Assembly (NCBI GenBank): GCA_032433765.1
Contig: JAVIAB010000102.1
Span: 16,608,732 to 16,672,731 of the forward strand
From: Megaustenia siamemsis
Lineage: Eukaryota > Mollusca > Gastropoda > Stylommatophora > Ariophantidae
DNA length: 64,000 nt
Reading direction: 5' to 3'
Both the position numbers and the translations under genes were made by a program. Of the stretch, positions 11,546 through 22,469 are shown one piece after another. A model generated the notes under the pieces. It did not search any database and was not told the DNA's origin. It saw nothing but the letters and a program-made list of their open reading frames with translations. Every line of letters begins with the position of its first letter. Position 1 is the stretch's first letter.

Positions 11546-12254
11546 AACTCCAGTTCCCTAAACACATTCTCTATACTCTGTTAGTTTGTGATGCTCTCAT
11601 TTTTCATCACAAAAAAAGTGAATATCCGCTTCTTGTGAAGCTCGCCACTCATAAACTTTCACTTTCTAAGCTAACTTACGCTATCTACCCACAAATAATG
11701 AAGCTGTTCGTGATCTTGTAGGCAAGGTTCCAAAACGATGAAACTATTAGTATGTTGCAGCGACGTAAAAAAAAGTATGCGTCTAAGGAGATTTTGCGGG
11801 AAAATTAAAACATTTTGAAACTTCATAAGAATTTACGGGCAGATTAAAACAATTAGAAAACGACAAAAGATTTTGCAGAACGGTTACAAAAGTATGAAAT
11901 TACAGAAGATTTTGCGGAAGATTAAACATTTATGAAACTGTAGAAGATTTTTTTGCAAAAACAATTCGCATCATTTTTTTTATAAATTAAAAATTATATT
12001 TTTAATGTGCTAAATGTTCAATTTATTGAACGTCCTACATATAAATCAGTACAACCGGTTATAGATTACTGTGCCTGCACCATGAAAGTACGAGATCGAT
12101 ATTAGTGCCCTCGGTTACACAGTGTAATGTGTTCGGTTCTTTAAGCTGAATAAAATGAAGGTCTAATTATCAGTGTTAATGAGCTTTCTTCTATAGCCTT
12201 TAGAAGCTTGCTTGAGAAGGTGCTTGCAACTTTTCTGTATCAATGCGGTGGGGA
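11546..12254. other. AT-rich spacer with degenerate repeat
   Basis: Between about 11780 and 11965 a loose motif, AGATTTTGCGG followed by AAGATTAAAACATT and ATGAAACT, recurs about four times with heavy decay. No gene is seen in the rest. Confidence 0.55.
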
Positions 12255-13560
12255 TAGAGAAGAGATGTGTCAATGTCATGAGGATAGAGAGGAGATGTGT
12301 CAATGTGATGAGGATAGAGAAGAGATGTGTCAATGTGATGAGGGTAAACAGAAAATGTATCAATGTGATGAGGATAGAGAGGAGATGTGTCAATGTGATG
12401 AGGATAGAGAGGAGATGTGTCAATGTGATGAGGATAGAGAAGAGATGTGTCAATGTGATGAGGGTAGAGAGGAGATGTGTCAATGTGATGAGGATAGAGA
12501 GGAGATGTGTCAATGTGATGAGGATAGAGAGGAGATGTGTCAATGTGATGAGGATAGAGAGGAGATGTGTCAATGTGATGAGGATAGAGAGGAGATGTGT
12601 CAATGTGATGAGGATAGAGAAGAGATGTGTCAATGTGATGAGGATAGAGAGGAGATGTGTCAATGTGATGTGGATAAACAGAAGATGTGTCAATGTGATG
12701 AGGGTAGAGAAGAGATGTGTCAATGTGATGAGGGTAGAGAAGAGATGTGTGAATGTGATGAGGATAAAGAGGAGATGTGTCAATGTGATGAGGATAGAGA
12801 GGAGATGTGTCAATGTGATGAGGATAGAGAAGAGATGTGTCAATGTGATGAGGATAGAGAGGAGATGTGTCAATGTGATGAGGATAAACAGAAGATGTGT
12901 CAATGTGATGAGGATAGAGAGGAGATGTGTCAATGTGATGAGGATAGAGAAGAGATGTGTCAATGTGATGAGGGTAAACAGAAAATGTATCAATGTGATG
13001 AGGATAGAGAGGAGATGTGTCAATGTGATGAGGATAGAGAGGAGATGTGTCAATGTGATGAGGATAAACAGAAGATGTGTCAATGTGATGAGGGTAGAGA
13101 GGAGATGTGTCAATGTGATGAGGATAGAGAGGAGATGTGTCAATGTGATGAGGATAGAGAGGAGATGTGTCAATGTGATGAGGATAGAGAAGAGATGTGT
13201 CAATGTGATGAGGGTAAACAGAAAATGTATCAATGTGATGAGGATAGAGAGGAGATGTGTCAATGTGATGAGGATAGAGATGAGATGTGTCAATGTGATG
13301 AGGATAAACAGAAGATGTGTCAATGTGATGAGGATAGAGAGGAGATGTGTCAATGTGATGAGGATAGAGAGGAGATGTGTCAATGTGATGAGGGTAAACA
13401 GAAGATGTGCCAATGTGATGAGGATAGAGAGGAGATGTGTCAATGTGATGAGGATAGAGAGGAGATGTGTCAATGTGATGAGGGTAAAGAGAAGATGTAT
13501 CAATGTGATGCGGATAAAGAGAAGATGTATCAATGTGATGAGAACATAGATGAGATGTAT
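12255..13560. repeat. 30-bp minisatellite, about 43 copies
   Basis: The unit is CAATGTGATGAGGATAGAGA followed by GGAGATGTGT. Because 30 is a multiple of three, several frames stay open on both strands (plus-strand decapeptide QCDEDREEMC; minus-strand ITLTHLLSIL and HIDTSPLYPH). None of these frames starts with ATG at its apparent beginning in flanking unique sequence. Variant units with GGTAAACAGAAAATGTAT occur at 12331, 12961 and 13201, which are 21 and 8 units apart. I interpret it as a satellite and not a gene, although a repetitive secreted or acidic protein exon cannot be excluded. Confidence 0.93.
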
Positions 13561-13689
13561 CGTTATTCTTGTTAGAGACGACACATTTTGTTATTGAACG
13601 CGATATCTGGAATTGATCGTCTATTCTCTCTGCAAAAACACTAACAATGGATATCTGAAGACCAAGTACCACTTCTGGACTACTCCAGA
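13561..13689. other. Spacer between arrays
   Basis: Nothing recognised. Confidence 0.4.
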
Positions 13690-14540
13690 CAGAACATTCT
13701 AGTAAAGAAGCTCCAGGTAGAACATTCTAGTAAAGAAGGTCCAGGTAGTACATTCAAGTAAACAAGGTCTAGGTAGTACAATCAAGTAAAGAAGATCCAG
13801 GTAGAACATCCTAGTGTAGTACATTCAAGTAAAGTGGTCCAGGTAGAACATTTTAGTAAAGAAATTCCAGGTAGGACATTCTAGTAAAGAAGGTCCAGGT
13901 AGAACATTCTAGTAAAGAAGCTCAAGGGAGAACATTCTAGTAAAGAAGCTCAAGGGAGAACATTCTAGTAAAGAAGCTCAAGGGAGAACATTCTAGTAAA
14001 GAAGCTCAAGGAATGACATTCTAGTAAAGAAGCTCAAAGGAGAAGAACATTCTAGTAAAGAAGCTCAAGGGAGAAAATTCTAGTAAAGAGGCTCAAGGGG
14101 GGACATTCTAGTAAAGAAGCTCAAAGGAGAAGAACATTCTAGTAAAGAAGCTCAAGGAATGACATTCTAGTTAAGAAGCTCAAAGGAGAAGAACATTCTA
14201 GTAAAGATGCTCAAGGGAGAAAATTCTAGTAAAGAGGCTCAAGAGGGGACATTCTAATAAAGATGCTCAAGGGAGAAAATTCTAGTAAAGAAGCTCAAGG
14301 GGGGGGACATTCTAGTAAAGAAGCTCAAGGGAGAACATTCTAGTAAAGAAGCTCCAGGTGGAAAATTCTAATAAAGAAGCTCAAGTGAGAACATTCTAGT
14401 AAAGAAGCTCAAGGGAGAACATTCTAGTAAAGAAGTTCCAGGTTGAACATTCTAATAAAGAAGGCCCGGGTAGGACATTCTACTAAAGAAGCTTAAGGAA
14501 AAACATTCTAGTAAAGAAGGTCTAGGTAGAGCGCTCATGT
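13690..14540. repeat. About 28-bp minisatellite, about 30 copies
   Basis: The core is GAACATTCTAGTAAAGAAGC followed by TCAAGGGA or CCAGGTA. Unit length drifts between 26 and 31 bases because of G-run and GAA insertions. Early units have CCAGGTAG and later units CAAGGGAG. Confidence 0.93.
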
Positions 14541-14699
14541 TAATGTAAGTGAAGTATGTTAGTCCTGGATGGACAGCCCAACAAAGAGAGCCAAAACTTG
14601 TTATCTAGTAGCACTACTTTCCTAGATATCTCTGGCTAGACACAACACGCTGCATTCCAGCAGCTCAAATAAAATCAAGGTCTAGGGTTAGGATACACA

Positions 14700-15200
14700 G
14701 AACAAGCATTAACCACGGTAACAAATACTAGCCACTAATAAACAATAAGCACTAATAAGCACTAACCACCAACAAACTCTAGCCATTAATAAACACTAAC
14801 CACTAATAAACACTAGCCACTAATAAACACTAGCAACAAACAAACACTTCCACTAACAAACACTTCCACTAACAAACACTTCCACAAACAAACACTTCCA
14901 CAAACAAACACTTCCACTAACAAACACTTCCACTAACAAACACTTCCACAAACAAACACTTCCACAAACAAACACTTCCACTAACAAACACTTCCACTAA
15001 CAAACACTTCCACTAACAAACACTTCCACTAACAAACACTTCCACTAACAAACACTTCCACTAAAAAACACTTCCACTAACAAACACTGCCACTAAAAAA
15101 CACTTCCACTAACAAACACTTCCACTAACAAACACTTCCACTAACAAACACTTCCACTAACAAACACTTCCACTAACAAACACTTCCACTAACAAACAGA
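14700..15200. repeat. 16-bp minisatellite with degenerate 5' part
   Basis: From about 14840 the unit is CAAACACTTCCACTAA (16 bases, about 23 copies, with CACAAA variants). From 14700 to 14840 a related but decayed ACTAATAAACACTAGCC motif appears. The array is clean on the right and degenerate on the left. Confidence 0.93.
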
Positions 15201-15529
15201 ACAAATAAGTCCATTATTTCCAGCCTTCACAGATGACAGTTTCCATCTAGCACTGACAAACTGTGTTTTCCTCCGCCAAATGCTGGCAGTAAAAGAGATT
15301 AAGCTTGACCTATCAACGTCTTATCTTCTAAGCCCGTTGTCTACAAGTTCCCCAGGAAACTAGACCTGAAAGAGACAATGTCATTTCCGGAGTCTTATAA
15401 GTGAACTCTTCTGACCCGTAGATCGATCTAGGTCTGTGAGTTGCTAATCTTATATTTACCGCTATATATTATAGCATCTGGTGTTTATATTAGTGTATAG
15501 ATGCACAGAACATACAATTTAATATAAGA
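15201..15529. other. Intergenic, nothing recognised
   Basis: No coding or repeat family identified. Confidence 0.4.
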
Positions 15530-15822
15530 GTGATCACAGTTCCCTGGACAGCTAAAAGGACTAAAGAGGACATTCTCAAGGAGGCCAACACAAAAAGCGA
15601 GCTCCTAAGAAACAGAAAGAAACAATCAACATTTTTGGGAACATCATGAGAAGAGGAAAGTTGGAATACTTGGTTACAACTGGAAAATACAGGGAAAGAG
15701 AGTTCTGAGACGACAAAGAGAGCAGATATTAGACAGATTAGTTTCATGACGTGCCTCTTCCAGTTACTGTTTAACTATCAGTGGATCGGCCAAGAGTTAG
15801 CGGGTGGTCAAATAGATGGAAT
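15530..15822 (+). pseudogene. LINE-A2 fragment
   Basis: Contains VPWTAKRTKEDILKEANTKS (about 15540-15600), then RKKQSTF and MRRGKLEYLVTTGKYRERE. This matches the LINE-A2 copies at 32.7, 44.9 and 51.9 kb. It loses the last C-terminal motif and has a frameshift at the histidine-met motif (a base missing in TTTTTGGGAACATCATG). SINE-1 follows immediately, with its duplication beginning at 15823. Confidence 0.8.
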
Positions 15823-15836
15823 CTATTCCCGTTCTG

Positions 15837-16086
15837 GGAGCTGCTATAGCTAGGTGGTTAGTGAACTGGACAACAAAGGACAAGAGGTAGGGTTCCATCC
15901 CAACCGACGGCTTCCGGTTGACCCAGCCTTTAATGGGTACCGGATTTTTTTCTGGGAAAGTAAGGCATGGGCGTAATACCGACCACATTACCTCAAAAAT
16001 CATGTGCCGAAGATCTGTAAAATTTATGGTCACAAACACCATATTCCCTATACGCCACTTGGCGTGACGGGGGCTCTTGACTTTTA
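15837..16086 (+). mobile_element. SINE-1, full length (250 bp)
   Basis: A perfect 14-bp direct repeat, CTATTCCCGTTCTG (15823-15836 and 16087-16100), bounds the element. The head GGAGCTGCTATAGCTAGGTG carries a tRNA-like A box, and GGTTCCATCCC is the B box (one change from GGTTCGATCCC). Together these form a type-2 RNA polymerase III promoter by analogy. The body includes GGTACCGGATTTTTTTCTGG and ATCATGTGCCGAAGATCTG. The 3' part folds as ACGCC-ACTT-GGCGT. It makes no protein and would need a LINE's enzyme to move. Confidence 0.93.
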
Positions 16087-16100
16087 CTATTCCCGTTCTG

Positions 16101-16384
16101 AACATCAAACAGTTTATAATCACAGTAGGACCAAAGAGTTATGATTCTCGTGGAAAGATCAGAATAAAACTCGTGACACTATACACGCGACCTTTATTCT
16201 CCATTACTATACATAACAGCAGGATAGGCCAATAGAAGAGCTACAGACCACAAACTATATCTTCCCTCGACGCTGACAGATAAATGAGGAAGAAAAGAAA
16301 AAAGATGTGTATTTATTTGATTCATAGCTACATTCAGTCTTCTTGTCACCTTCTTTGTAGTCGTTCCATTGTTTGTTGATAATG
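16101..16384. other. Intergenic, nothing recognised
   Basis: No coding assignment. The right edge grades into the 29-bp array. Confidence 0.4.
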
Positions 16385-16915
16385 AACTATAGTAGCCTCC
16401 GTCAGTCATATTTGACTATAGTAGCCTCCGTCAGTCATATTTGACTATAGTAGCCTCCGTCAGTCATAGTTGACTATAGTAGCCTCCGTCAGTCATAGTA
16501 GACTATAGTAGCCTCCGTCAGTCATAGTAGACTATAGTAGCCTCCGTCAGTCATATTTGACTATGGTAGCCTCCGTCAGTCATAGTTGTCTATAGTAGCC
16601 TCCGTCAGTCATAGTTGACTATAATAGACTCCGCCAGTCATAGTTGACTATAGTAGCCTCCGTCAGTCATAGTTAACTATAGTAGCCTCCGTCAGTCATA
16701 TTTGACTACGTTAGCCTCCGTCAGTCATAGTTGACTACAGTAGCCTCCGTCAGTCATAGTTGACTATAGTAGCCACCGTCAGTCATAATTGACTATTGTG
16801 GCCTCCGTCAGTTATAGTTGACTACAGTAGCCTCCGTCAGTCATAGTTGACTACAGTAGCCTCCGTCAGTCATAGTTGGCTATAGTAGCCTCCGTCAGTC
16901 ATAGTTGACTATGGA
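16385..16915 (-). repeat. 29-bp tandem array derived from LINE-B terminus, about 18 copies
   Basis: The plus-strand unit is AGTAGCCTCCGTCAGTCATA followed by GTTGACTAT. Its reverse complement is identical to bases 49334-49362, the last codons (IVNYD-stop) and terminus of the LINE-B copy there. The array continues directly from the LINE-B coding end at 16916, so it is a tandem amplification of that LINE's 3' terminus. Common variants are ATATTTGAC and ATAGTAGAC. Confidence 0.95.
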
Positions 16916-17170
16916 TTTTTCAACGCCCCTAGAAATGTTATTTTTTCTTTCCTTTTCTTTCGTCGTGTATTCTCTTTCTCTATGAATCTGTCTGCTTCTT
17001 GTTTGAGGTGAACCTTTAGAGTGTGTTTCCAAAGATTGCGGTCTGCAGCTTTGTCTTCCCAGCCTGCAAGGTTTATGTTTCAGAGTTTCCATGTCGCGTT
17101 TACACACATCTACAAATCGAAGTTTTGGGCGCCCCCTAATTCTTTTACCAACTGCCAGTTGTCTGTAGAT
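16916..17170 (-). pseudogene. LINE-B fragment, C-terminus
   Basis: The minus strand reads RQLAVGKRIRGRPKLRFVDV, then CKRDMETLKHKP, and after a frameshift the WEDKAADRNLWKHTLKVHL and EADRFIEKENT-like region, ending NNISRGVEKSIVNYD-stop. The GRPKLRFVDV region is clearer here than in the 3 kb or 49 kb copies. It is 5' truncated near 17170. Its own terminus is expanded into the 29-bp array downstream. Confidence 0.88.
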
Positions 17171-17224
17171 GATGATGAACTAAGATACTCAAAACTGTTA
17201 TAACTATCCAATGTATGCCCATTT

Positions 17225-17435
17225 TCATCATCATCATCGAGTGCCGTCTCCGCAACGACGTTTGGCTACCATGGAGCGCCATTTCACTATGTTTCTTGCT
17301 CTGATGGTGCAGGTTGCCATAGATTGACTTGTCCATCTTTTAATGTTACACGCCCATGTTAGTCTTGGTCTGCCTCTGCCTCTTTTACCTTGTATTTTCC
17401 CTTCCAATATTACTTTTATTAGGCTGTTGTGTGCC
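17225..17435 (-). pseudogene. LINE-C fragment
   Basis: The minus strand gives LIKVILEGKIQGKRGRGRPR, then LTWACNIKRWTSQSMATCTI and RARNIVKWRSMVAKRRCGDG, followed by a (GAT)n tail at 17227-17240. It has one extra Gly-Arg pair relative to the 33.5 kb copy. It is strongly 5' truncated. Confidence 0.85.
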
Positions 17436-17857
17436 CATTAAAAAAAAATATATATATATCAGATTTTTCAAACACGATCAATAATTTAACTGCATGTTAA
17501 TGTATGTGAGTTGACAACTTGTCAATTTCTGTGGACAAAGTTCACGTCTATCACCGTGTATCCTATGAGCTTAAGTCGGGCTCATCAGCTCTGCGGGGGT
17601 CCACGATGATGGATCTGAGCATGGCGGAAATAAGCCAGGGCAGAAGAGCTGTAAATGAGTTTTAAGCGCAAACATTAACTCACATCAAAGTGGATGTAGT
17701 GCTAGGATTGCAGAGGATGATAGGAATATCGGGAAAATACAGCCTTAATTAAAAACATCCATCGGTTTTTAACAGAGGTTTCCATACTGTCGTTGTTGGA
17801 TGTCATCAGGAAATATTGATGAGCTTTTGGAACGAGAATGTGTACGGTAAGAACTTC
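17436..17857. other. Intergenic, nothing recognised
   Basis: Contains a short (TA)n run at about 17450 and no supported gene. Confidence 0.45.
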
Positions 17858-18090
17858 ATCATCATCATCATCATCGAGTACCATGCCTGCTGGTGTAGGT
17901 GATCAAGTCTCTTCACAACTTTCGATCTCGGCAGCTATTTATCATTTCTGTTGTTGACCTTCTGCCAAGCCATTCTCTTAAGCTGTCTTGTATTTTTTCT
18001 CTTTGCTTCCCTCCATCTCTTCGTCCCTCAATTTTCCCAGTTGTTCCAATATATTCCAGTTGTTCCTTTCTCATTACATGGCAAAAAAAT
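17858..18090 (-). pseudogene. LINE-A fragment, 3' end
   Basis: The minus strand reads CHVMRKEQLEYIGTTGKIEG, RRDGGKQREKIQDSLREWLG, then RRSTTEMINSCRDRKL and a (GAT)n tail at 17858-17877. The copy stops abruptly at the FGHVM motif, where the 9/18-bp array begins. Confidence 0.88.
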
Positions 18091-18440
18091 GACAGCAATG
18101 GCAGCAATGACAACAATGACAACAATGACAGCAATGACAGCAATGACAACAATATCAACAATGACAGCACTGACAGCACTGACAACAATGACAACAATGA
18201 CAACAATGACAGCACTGACAACAATGACAGCAATGACAACAATGACAGCACTGACAACAATGACAGCAATGACAACAATGACAGCACTGACAACAATGAC
18301 AGCAATGACAACAATGACAGCAATGACAGCAATGACAACAATGACAGCAATGACAACAATGACAGCAATGACAACAATGGCAACAATGACAACAATGTCA
18401 GCACTGATAACAACGACAGCAATGACAACAATTCAGAAAC
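18088..18440. repeat. 9/18-bp minisatellite (AATGACAAC/AATGACAGC)
   Basis: About 39 nine-base units alternate between AATGACAAC, AATGACAGC and CTGACAGC variants, often as an 18-base dimer. It continues without a break from the truncated LINE-A (AAAAAAATGAC at about 18084). The Asn/Asp/Ser and poly-Leu/Ser frames are artefacts of the period. Confidence 0.95.
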
Positions 18441-19139
18441 TAGTAATTGATTGAGTAAATGTTTGGTAATTAATATAAAAACTGAGGCGGTTTGAGAGGT
18501 AATCATAGCAGTTACAAAAGCGCTTAATATATTTCAAGAAATCGCTTAAGGCAAAAGAAAAACAAAATCAAATATTCACCGTGTCTATTATTGTTGACAT
18601 TAGTTTGAATACTCTCCCCTTTGTTCTTGCTGAAGTTAGCAAATTAGTGCATTTCCCTGTCAATAAAGTGTTTCCGGTTAAGTGACGATTTTCAGTTATA
18701 TTATATTTCAATCCCCAACAAATATGATGTGGAGATTCAGAAAGAGCTCAGAATACAGTTACCGGAGAATTGTATTCTGGGAATTATAGCATGGCTTGGC
18801 GCAGTACTGACCATGGGAAGATTCAGCCGTGTCAGAATCTTTCGTTTTCTCATTTTGACAAGCATTTATCTAAGTGATGATGATGGAAAAGACGTATCCA
18901 GTTTGTGCATAACTATTTCTTTTTTTTTCTTTTCTTTTCTTTCTTTCTTTTTTTTGGGGGGGGGGGGGGGGCGAGGGGGGCAATGATGTCTAGATAGAGG
19001 TAAACTATGAATGTATCTTTCTCTTATCAACGTGACCTCCTTATAGTGCCATCTTTTAATGTTTCTGTGTAATTTGAATGATACGAACTTCAGAAAAAGT
19101 TATTCATTTATATCAAGATGGGAAAAAAACGTGATTGAA
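18441..19139. other. Intergenic with T/G homopolymer
   Basis: No gene seen. A T-rich run with scattered C followed by a G run of about 16 lies at 18920-18981. Confidence 0.45.
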
Positions 19140-19880
19140 CTATAATAACCACATTTACTTAATTGTAAAGCAACAGTAATAAACACATTTACTTAATTGT
19201 AAAGCAACAGTAATTAACACATTTACCTAATTGTAAAGCAACAGTAATTAACAAATTTACCTAATTGTAAAGCAACAGTAATTAACACATTACCTAATTG
19301 CAAAGCAACAGTAATTAACAAATTTACATAATTGCGAAGCAACAGTAATTAACACATTACCTAATTGTAAAGCAACAGTAATTAACAAATTTACCTAATT
19401 GCAAAGCAACAGTAATTAACACATTACCTAATTGCAAAGCAAAAGTATTGTAAAGCAACAGTATTAACCAATTTACTTAATTGTAAAGCAACAGTAATTA
19501 GCCAACTTACTTATCTGTAAAGCAACAGTAATTAACCAATTTACGTAATTGTAAAGCAATTGCATTAACCAATTTACGTAATTGTAAAGCAACAATATTA
19601 ACCAATTTACTTAATTGTAAAGCAACAGTAATTAACACATTTACCTAATTGTAAAGCCACAGTAATTAGCCAATTTACTAAATTGTAAAGCAACAGTAAT
19701 TAACCAATTTACGTAATTGTAAAGCAAAAGCATTAACCAATTTACGTAATTGTAAAGCAAAAGCATTAACCAATTTACATAATTGTAAAGCAATAGCAAT
19801 TAACCAATTTACGTAATTGTAAAGCAAAAGTATTAACCAACCTACTTAATTGTTAAGCAATTGTATTAACCAATTTACTC
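19140..19880. repeat. About 35-bp AT-rich minisatellite, about 21 copies
   Basis: The unit contains TTTACTTAATTGTAAAGCAA followed by CAGTAATTAACACA. Length varies between 32 and 36 bases. The left half mostly has AACACAT or AACAAAT, and the right half has ACCAATTTACGT. Confidence 0.93.
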
Positions 19881-20487
19881 TCCTAATTTCCTTTTACATT
19901 AGGCTAGAGATGTCAGTATGACGGAACTAGAATGTTTTAAGAGTTCTCTCCCTTGGTGTAACGGTCTGAGAACCGATACGCCTATAACGAGAATTATGTC
20001 GCTATACGGGTTCTATAATGAATGAAACCGACAGTAAAGTTACGTGGGGATGCGTGTTCAATTTTGTGTCATGAACTTGCATAGTATATAGTAACCAATT
20101 AACATTCAGTAAGTGCTGATTGCTGTGTGTTACCTCAATTTAGCATTTCTTGTGTGTATCCCTTAATATAATGTGCTCCTGAAGAAGCAATCTGAATTGT
20201 AAAAGTATAAACCTTTATTTCACATGAATTTGTTCATAAGTGTTCACTTGGGGAGGAGATGGCATCCGGCGAAGGCATACGCCTAGACAAAATGAGTGAC
20301 GAGTAACGAGTGTCGAGTGACGTGAACGCAACAAATTCCAACAATCCACAGAACCAGTTAAAGACTGACATGCTGCAGTAAAAGAACGAATTAAAATAGT
20401 ACGAACAATCTACCTGATCAACAGACTATGTTAAGACCATTTTGCTGGGAATAGTTATCGACAAAAGAGACAGAGACAGCGGTGGGA
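19881..20487. other. Intergenic, nothing recognised
   Basis: A faint tRNA-like stretch (CTTGGTGTAACGGTCTGAG at about 19953) is too weak to call. Confidence 0.4.
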
Positions 20488-21735
20488 AGACAATGGACAT
20501 GATTAGCCTTTCTCACATCTCAGAGAGACCAATGGGAAGATAATGAACATGATTAGTCATTGTCACATCTCAGAGAGACCAATGGGAAGATAATGAACAT
20601 GATTAGTCATTGTCACATCTCAGAGTGGCCAATGGGTAGATAATGAACATGATTAGTCATTGTCACATCTCAGAGAGAGACCAATGGGAAGATAATGAAC
20701 ATGATTAGTCATTGTCACATCTCAGAGTGGCCAAGGGGAAGATAATTAACATGATTAGTCTTTGTCACATCTCAGAGTGGCCAATGGGAAGACGATGAAC
20801 ATGATTAGTCTTTGTCACATCTCAGAGTGGCCAATGGGAAGATAATTAACATGATTAGTCTTTGTCACATCTCAGAGAGACCAATGGGAAGATAATTAGC
20901 ATGATTAGTCATTGTCACATCTCAGAGAGACCAATGGGAAGATAATTAACGTGATTAGTCATTGTCACATCTCAGAGAGACCAATGGGAAGATAATTAAC
21001 ATGATTAGTCCTTGTAACATCTCAGAGAGACCAATGGGAAGATAATTAACATGATTAGTCCTTGTCACATCTCAGAGAGACCAATGGGAAGATAATTAAC
21101 ATGATTAGTCATTGTCATATCTCAGAGAGACTAATGGAAGACAATGAACATAATTAGTCCTTGTAACATCTCAGAGAGACCAATGGGAAAATAATGAACA
21201 TGATTAGTCCTTGTAACATCTCAGAGAGACCAATGAGAAAATAATGAACATAATTTGTCCTTGTAACATCTCAGAGAGACCAATGGGAAGATAATGAACA
21301 TAATTAGTCCTTGTAACATCTCAGAGAGACCAATGGTAAAATAATATACATGATTAGTCCTTGTAACATCTCAGAGAGACCAATGGGAAGATAATGAACA
21401 TGATTAGTCCTTGTAACATCTCAGAGAGACCAATGGGAAGATAATGAACATGATTAGTCCTTGTAACATCTCAGAGAGACCGATGGGAAGATAATGAACA
21501 TGATTAGTCCTTGTAACATCTCAGAGAGACCAATGGGAAGATAATGAACATGATTAGTCCTTGTAACATCTCAGAGAGACCAATGGAAAGACAATGAACA
21601 TGATTAGTCCTTGTAACATCTCAGAGAGACCAATGGAAAGACAATGAACATGATTAGTCATTGTCACATCTCAGAGTGGCCAATGGAAAGACAATGAACA
21701 TGATTAGTCCTTGTAACATCTCAGAGAGCAGCTCA
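20488..21735. repeat. 50-bp minisatellite, about 25 copies
   Basis: The unit is CCAATGGGAAGATAATGAAC followed by ATGATTAGTC, then ATTGTCACAT or CTTGTAACAT and CTCAGAGAGA. Two variant classes segregate: TTGTCACAT mostly on the left and TTGTAACAT from about 21010. CAGAGTGGCC variants occur on the left and once near 21670. Confidence 0.95.
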
Positions 21736-21809
21736 TGGTAACAAAGGTTTGAGGTGAATTGTAAAGGTGTGGTTAAGAGTATCACAGCGACAGCAGCGAT
21801 TACGGGACT

Positions 21810-22300
21810 TATGAAGGAGATGGTAGTGATGATGATGGTGATCATGATGGTGATCATGAATGTGGAGGTGGTGGTGGATATAATGATAGGATGGTGGTGA
21901 TGGTGATCATGATTGTGATGGTAGTGGTGGTCATAATGATGATGATGATGATGATGATGATGGTGGTGGTGATCATAATTGTGGTGGTGGTCATAATGAT
22001 GGTGATCATGAATGTGGTGGTGATCATAATTATGATGATGGTGGTGGTGGTGATCATAATTGTGGTGGTGGTCATAATGATGGTGATCATGAATGTGGTG
22101 GTGATCATAATTATGATGATGGTGGTGGTGGTGATCATAATTGTGGTGGTGGTGGTAGTCATAATGATGATGATAGTGGTGATAGTGGTGATGGTGATCA
22201 CGAATGTAGTGGTGAGTATGGTGTCTATGATTCTGGTTGTGGTCATAATGATGGTGATGATGATAATAATGACGATGGCGGTGATGATGAACTTGGTGAT
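21810..22300. repeat. GAT/GTG trinucleotide-based array
   Basis: Runs of GATGAT, GGTGGT, and GATCATAAT follow one another, including an internal duplication of about 80 bases near 21963 and 22045. The minus strand reads as a His-rich frame (HHHYDHHHNYD). A 258-codon minus-strand frame spans 22430-21654. Its apparent start is TTG and a stop lies just upstream. Confidence 0.93.
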
Positions 22301-22469
22301 GATAATACCGATGGAGCATACGAGATCTGGTATCTTCAGCAAGTAACAAATGAGACTGGCAGAAGTAGCTCAAAAGAAGACTAGCAATAGCAACACACAA
22401 ATTAATTGCTATTAAAAATATATGGCACAATACCAGTAATATTTAAAACTACTGTGATGATGTATCTTC
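22301..22469. other. Spacer
   Basis: On the minus strand this would encode a hydrophobic stretch ahead of the His-rich frame (see findings). No independent support for a gene. Confidence 0.35.

Noticed and set aside
12163..13672. Long open frames of 445-490 codons on both strands
   Set aside because: They follow from a 30-bp period without stops and lack ATG starts or unique-sequence support. Kept only as a low-interest finding.
15837..16086. tRNA gene at the SINE-1 head
   Set aside because: A and B boxes are present, but I could not fold a complete cloverleaf, and the sequence is repeated with the SINE body and target duplications.
16385..16915. CRISPR-like regular repeats
   Set aside because: Units are contiguous with no unique spacers. 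The same applies to every array in this window, and the DNA is eukaryotic in character.
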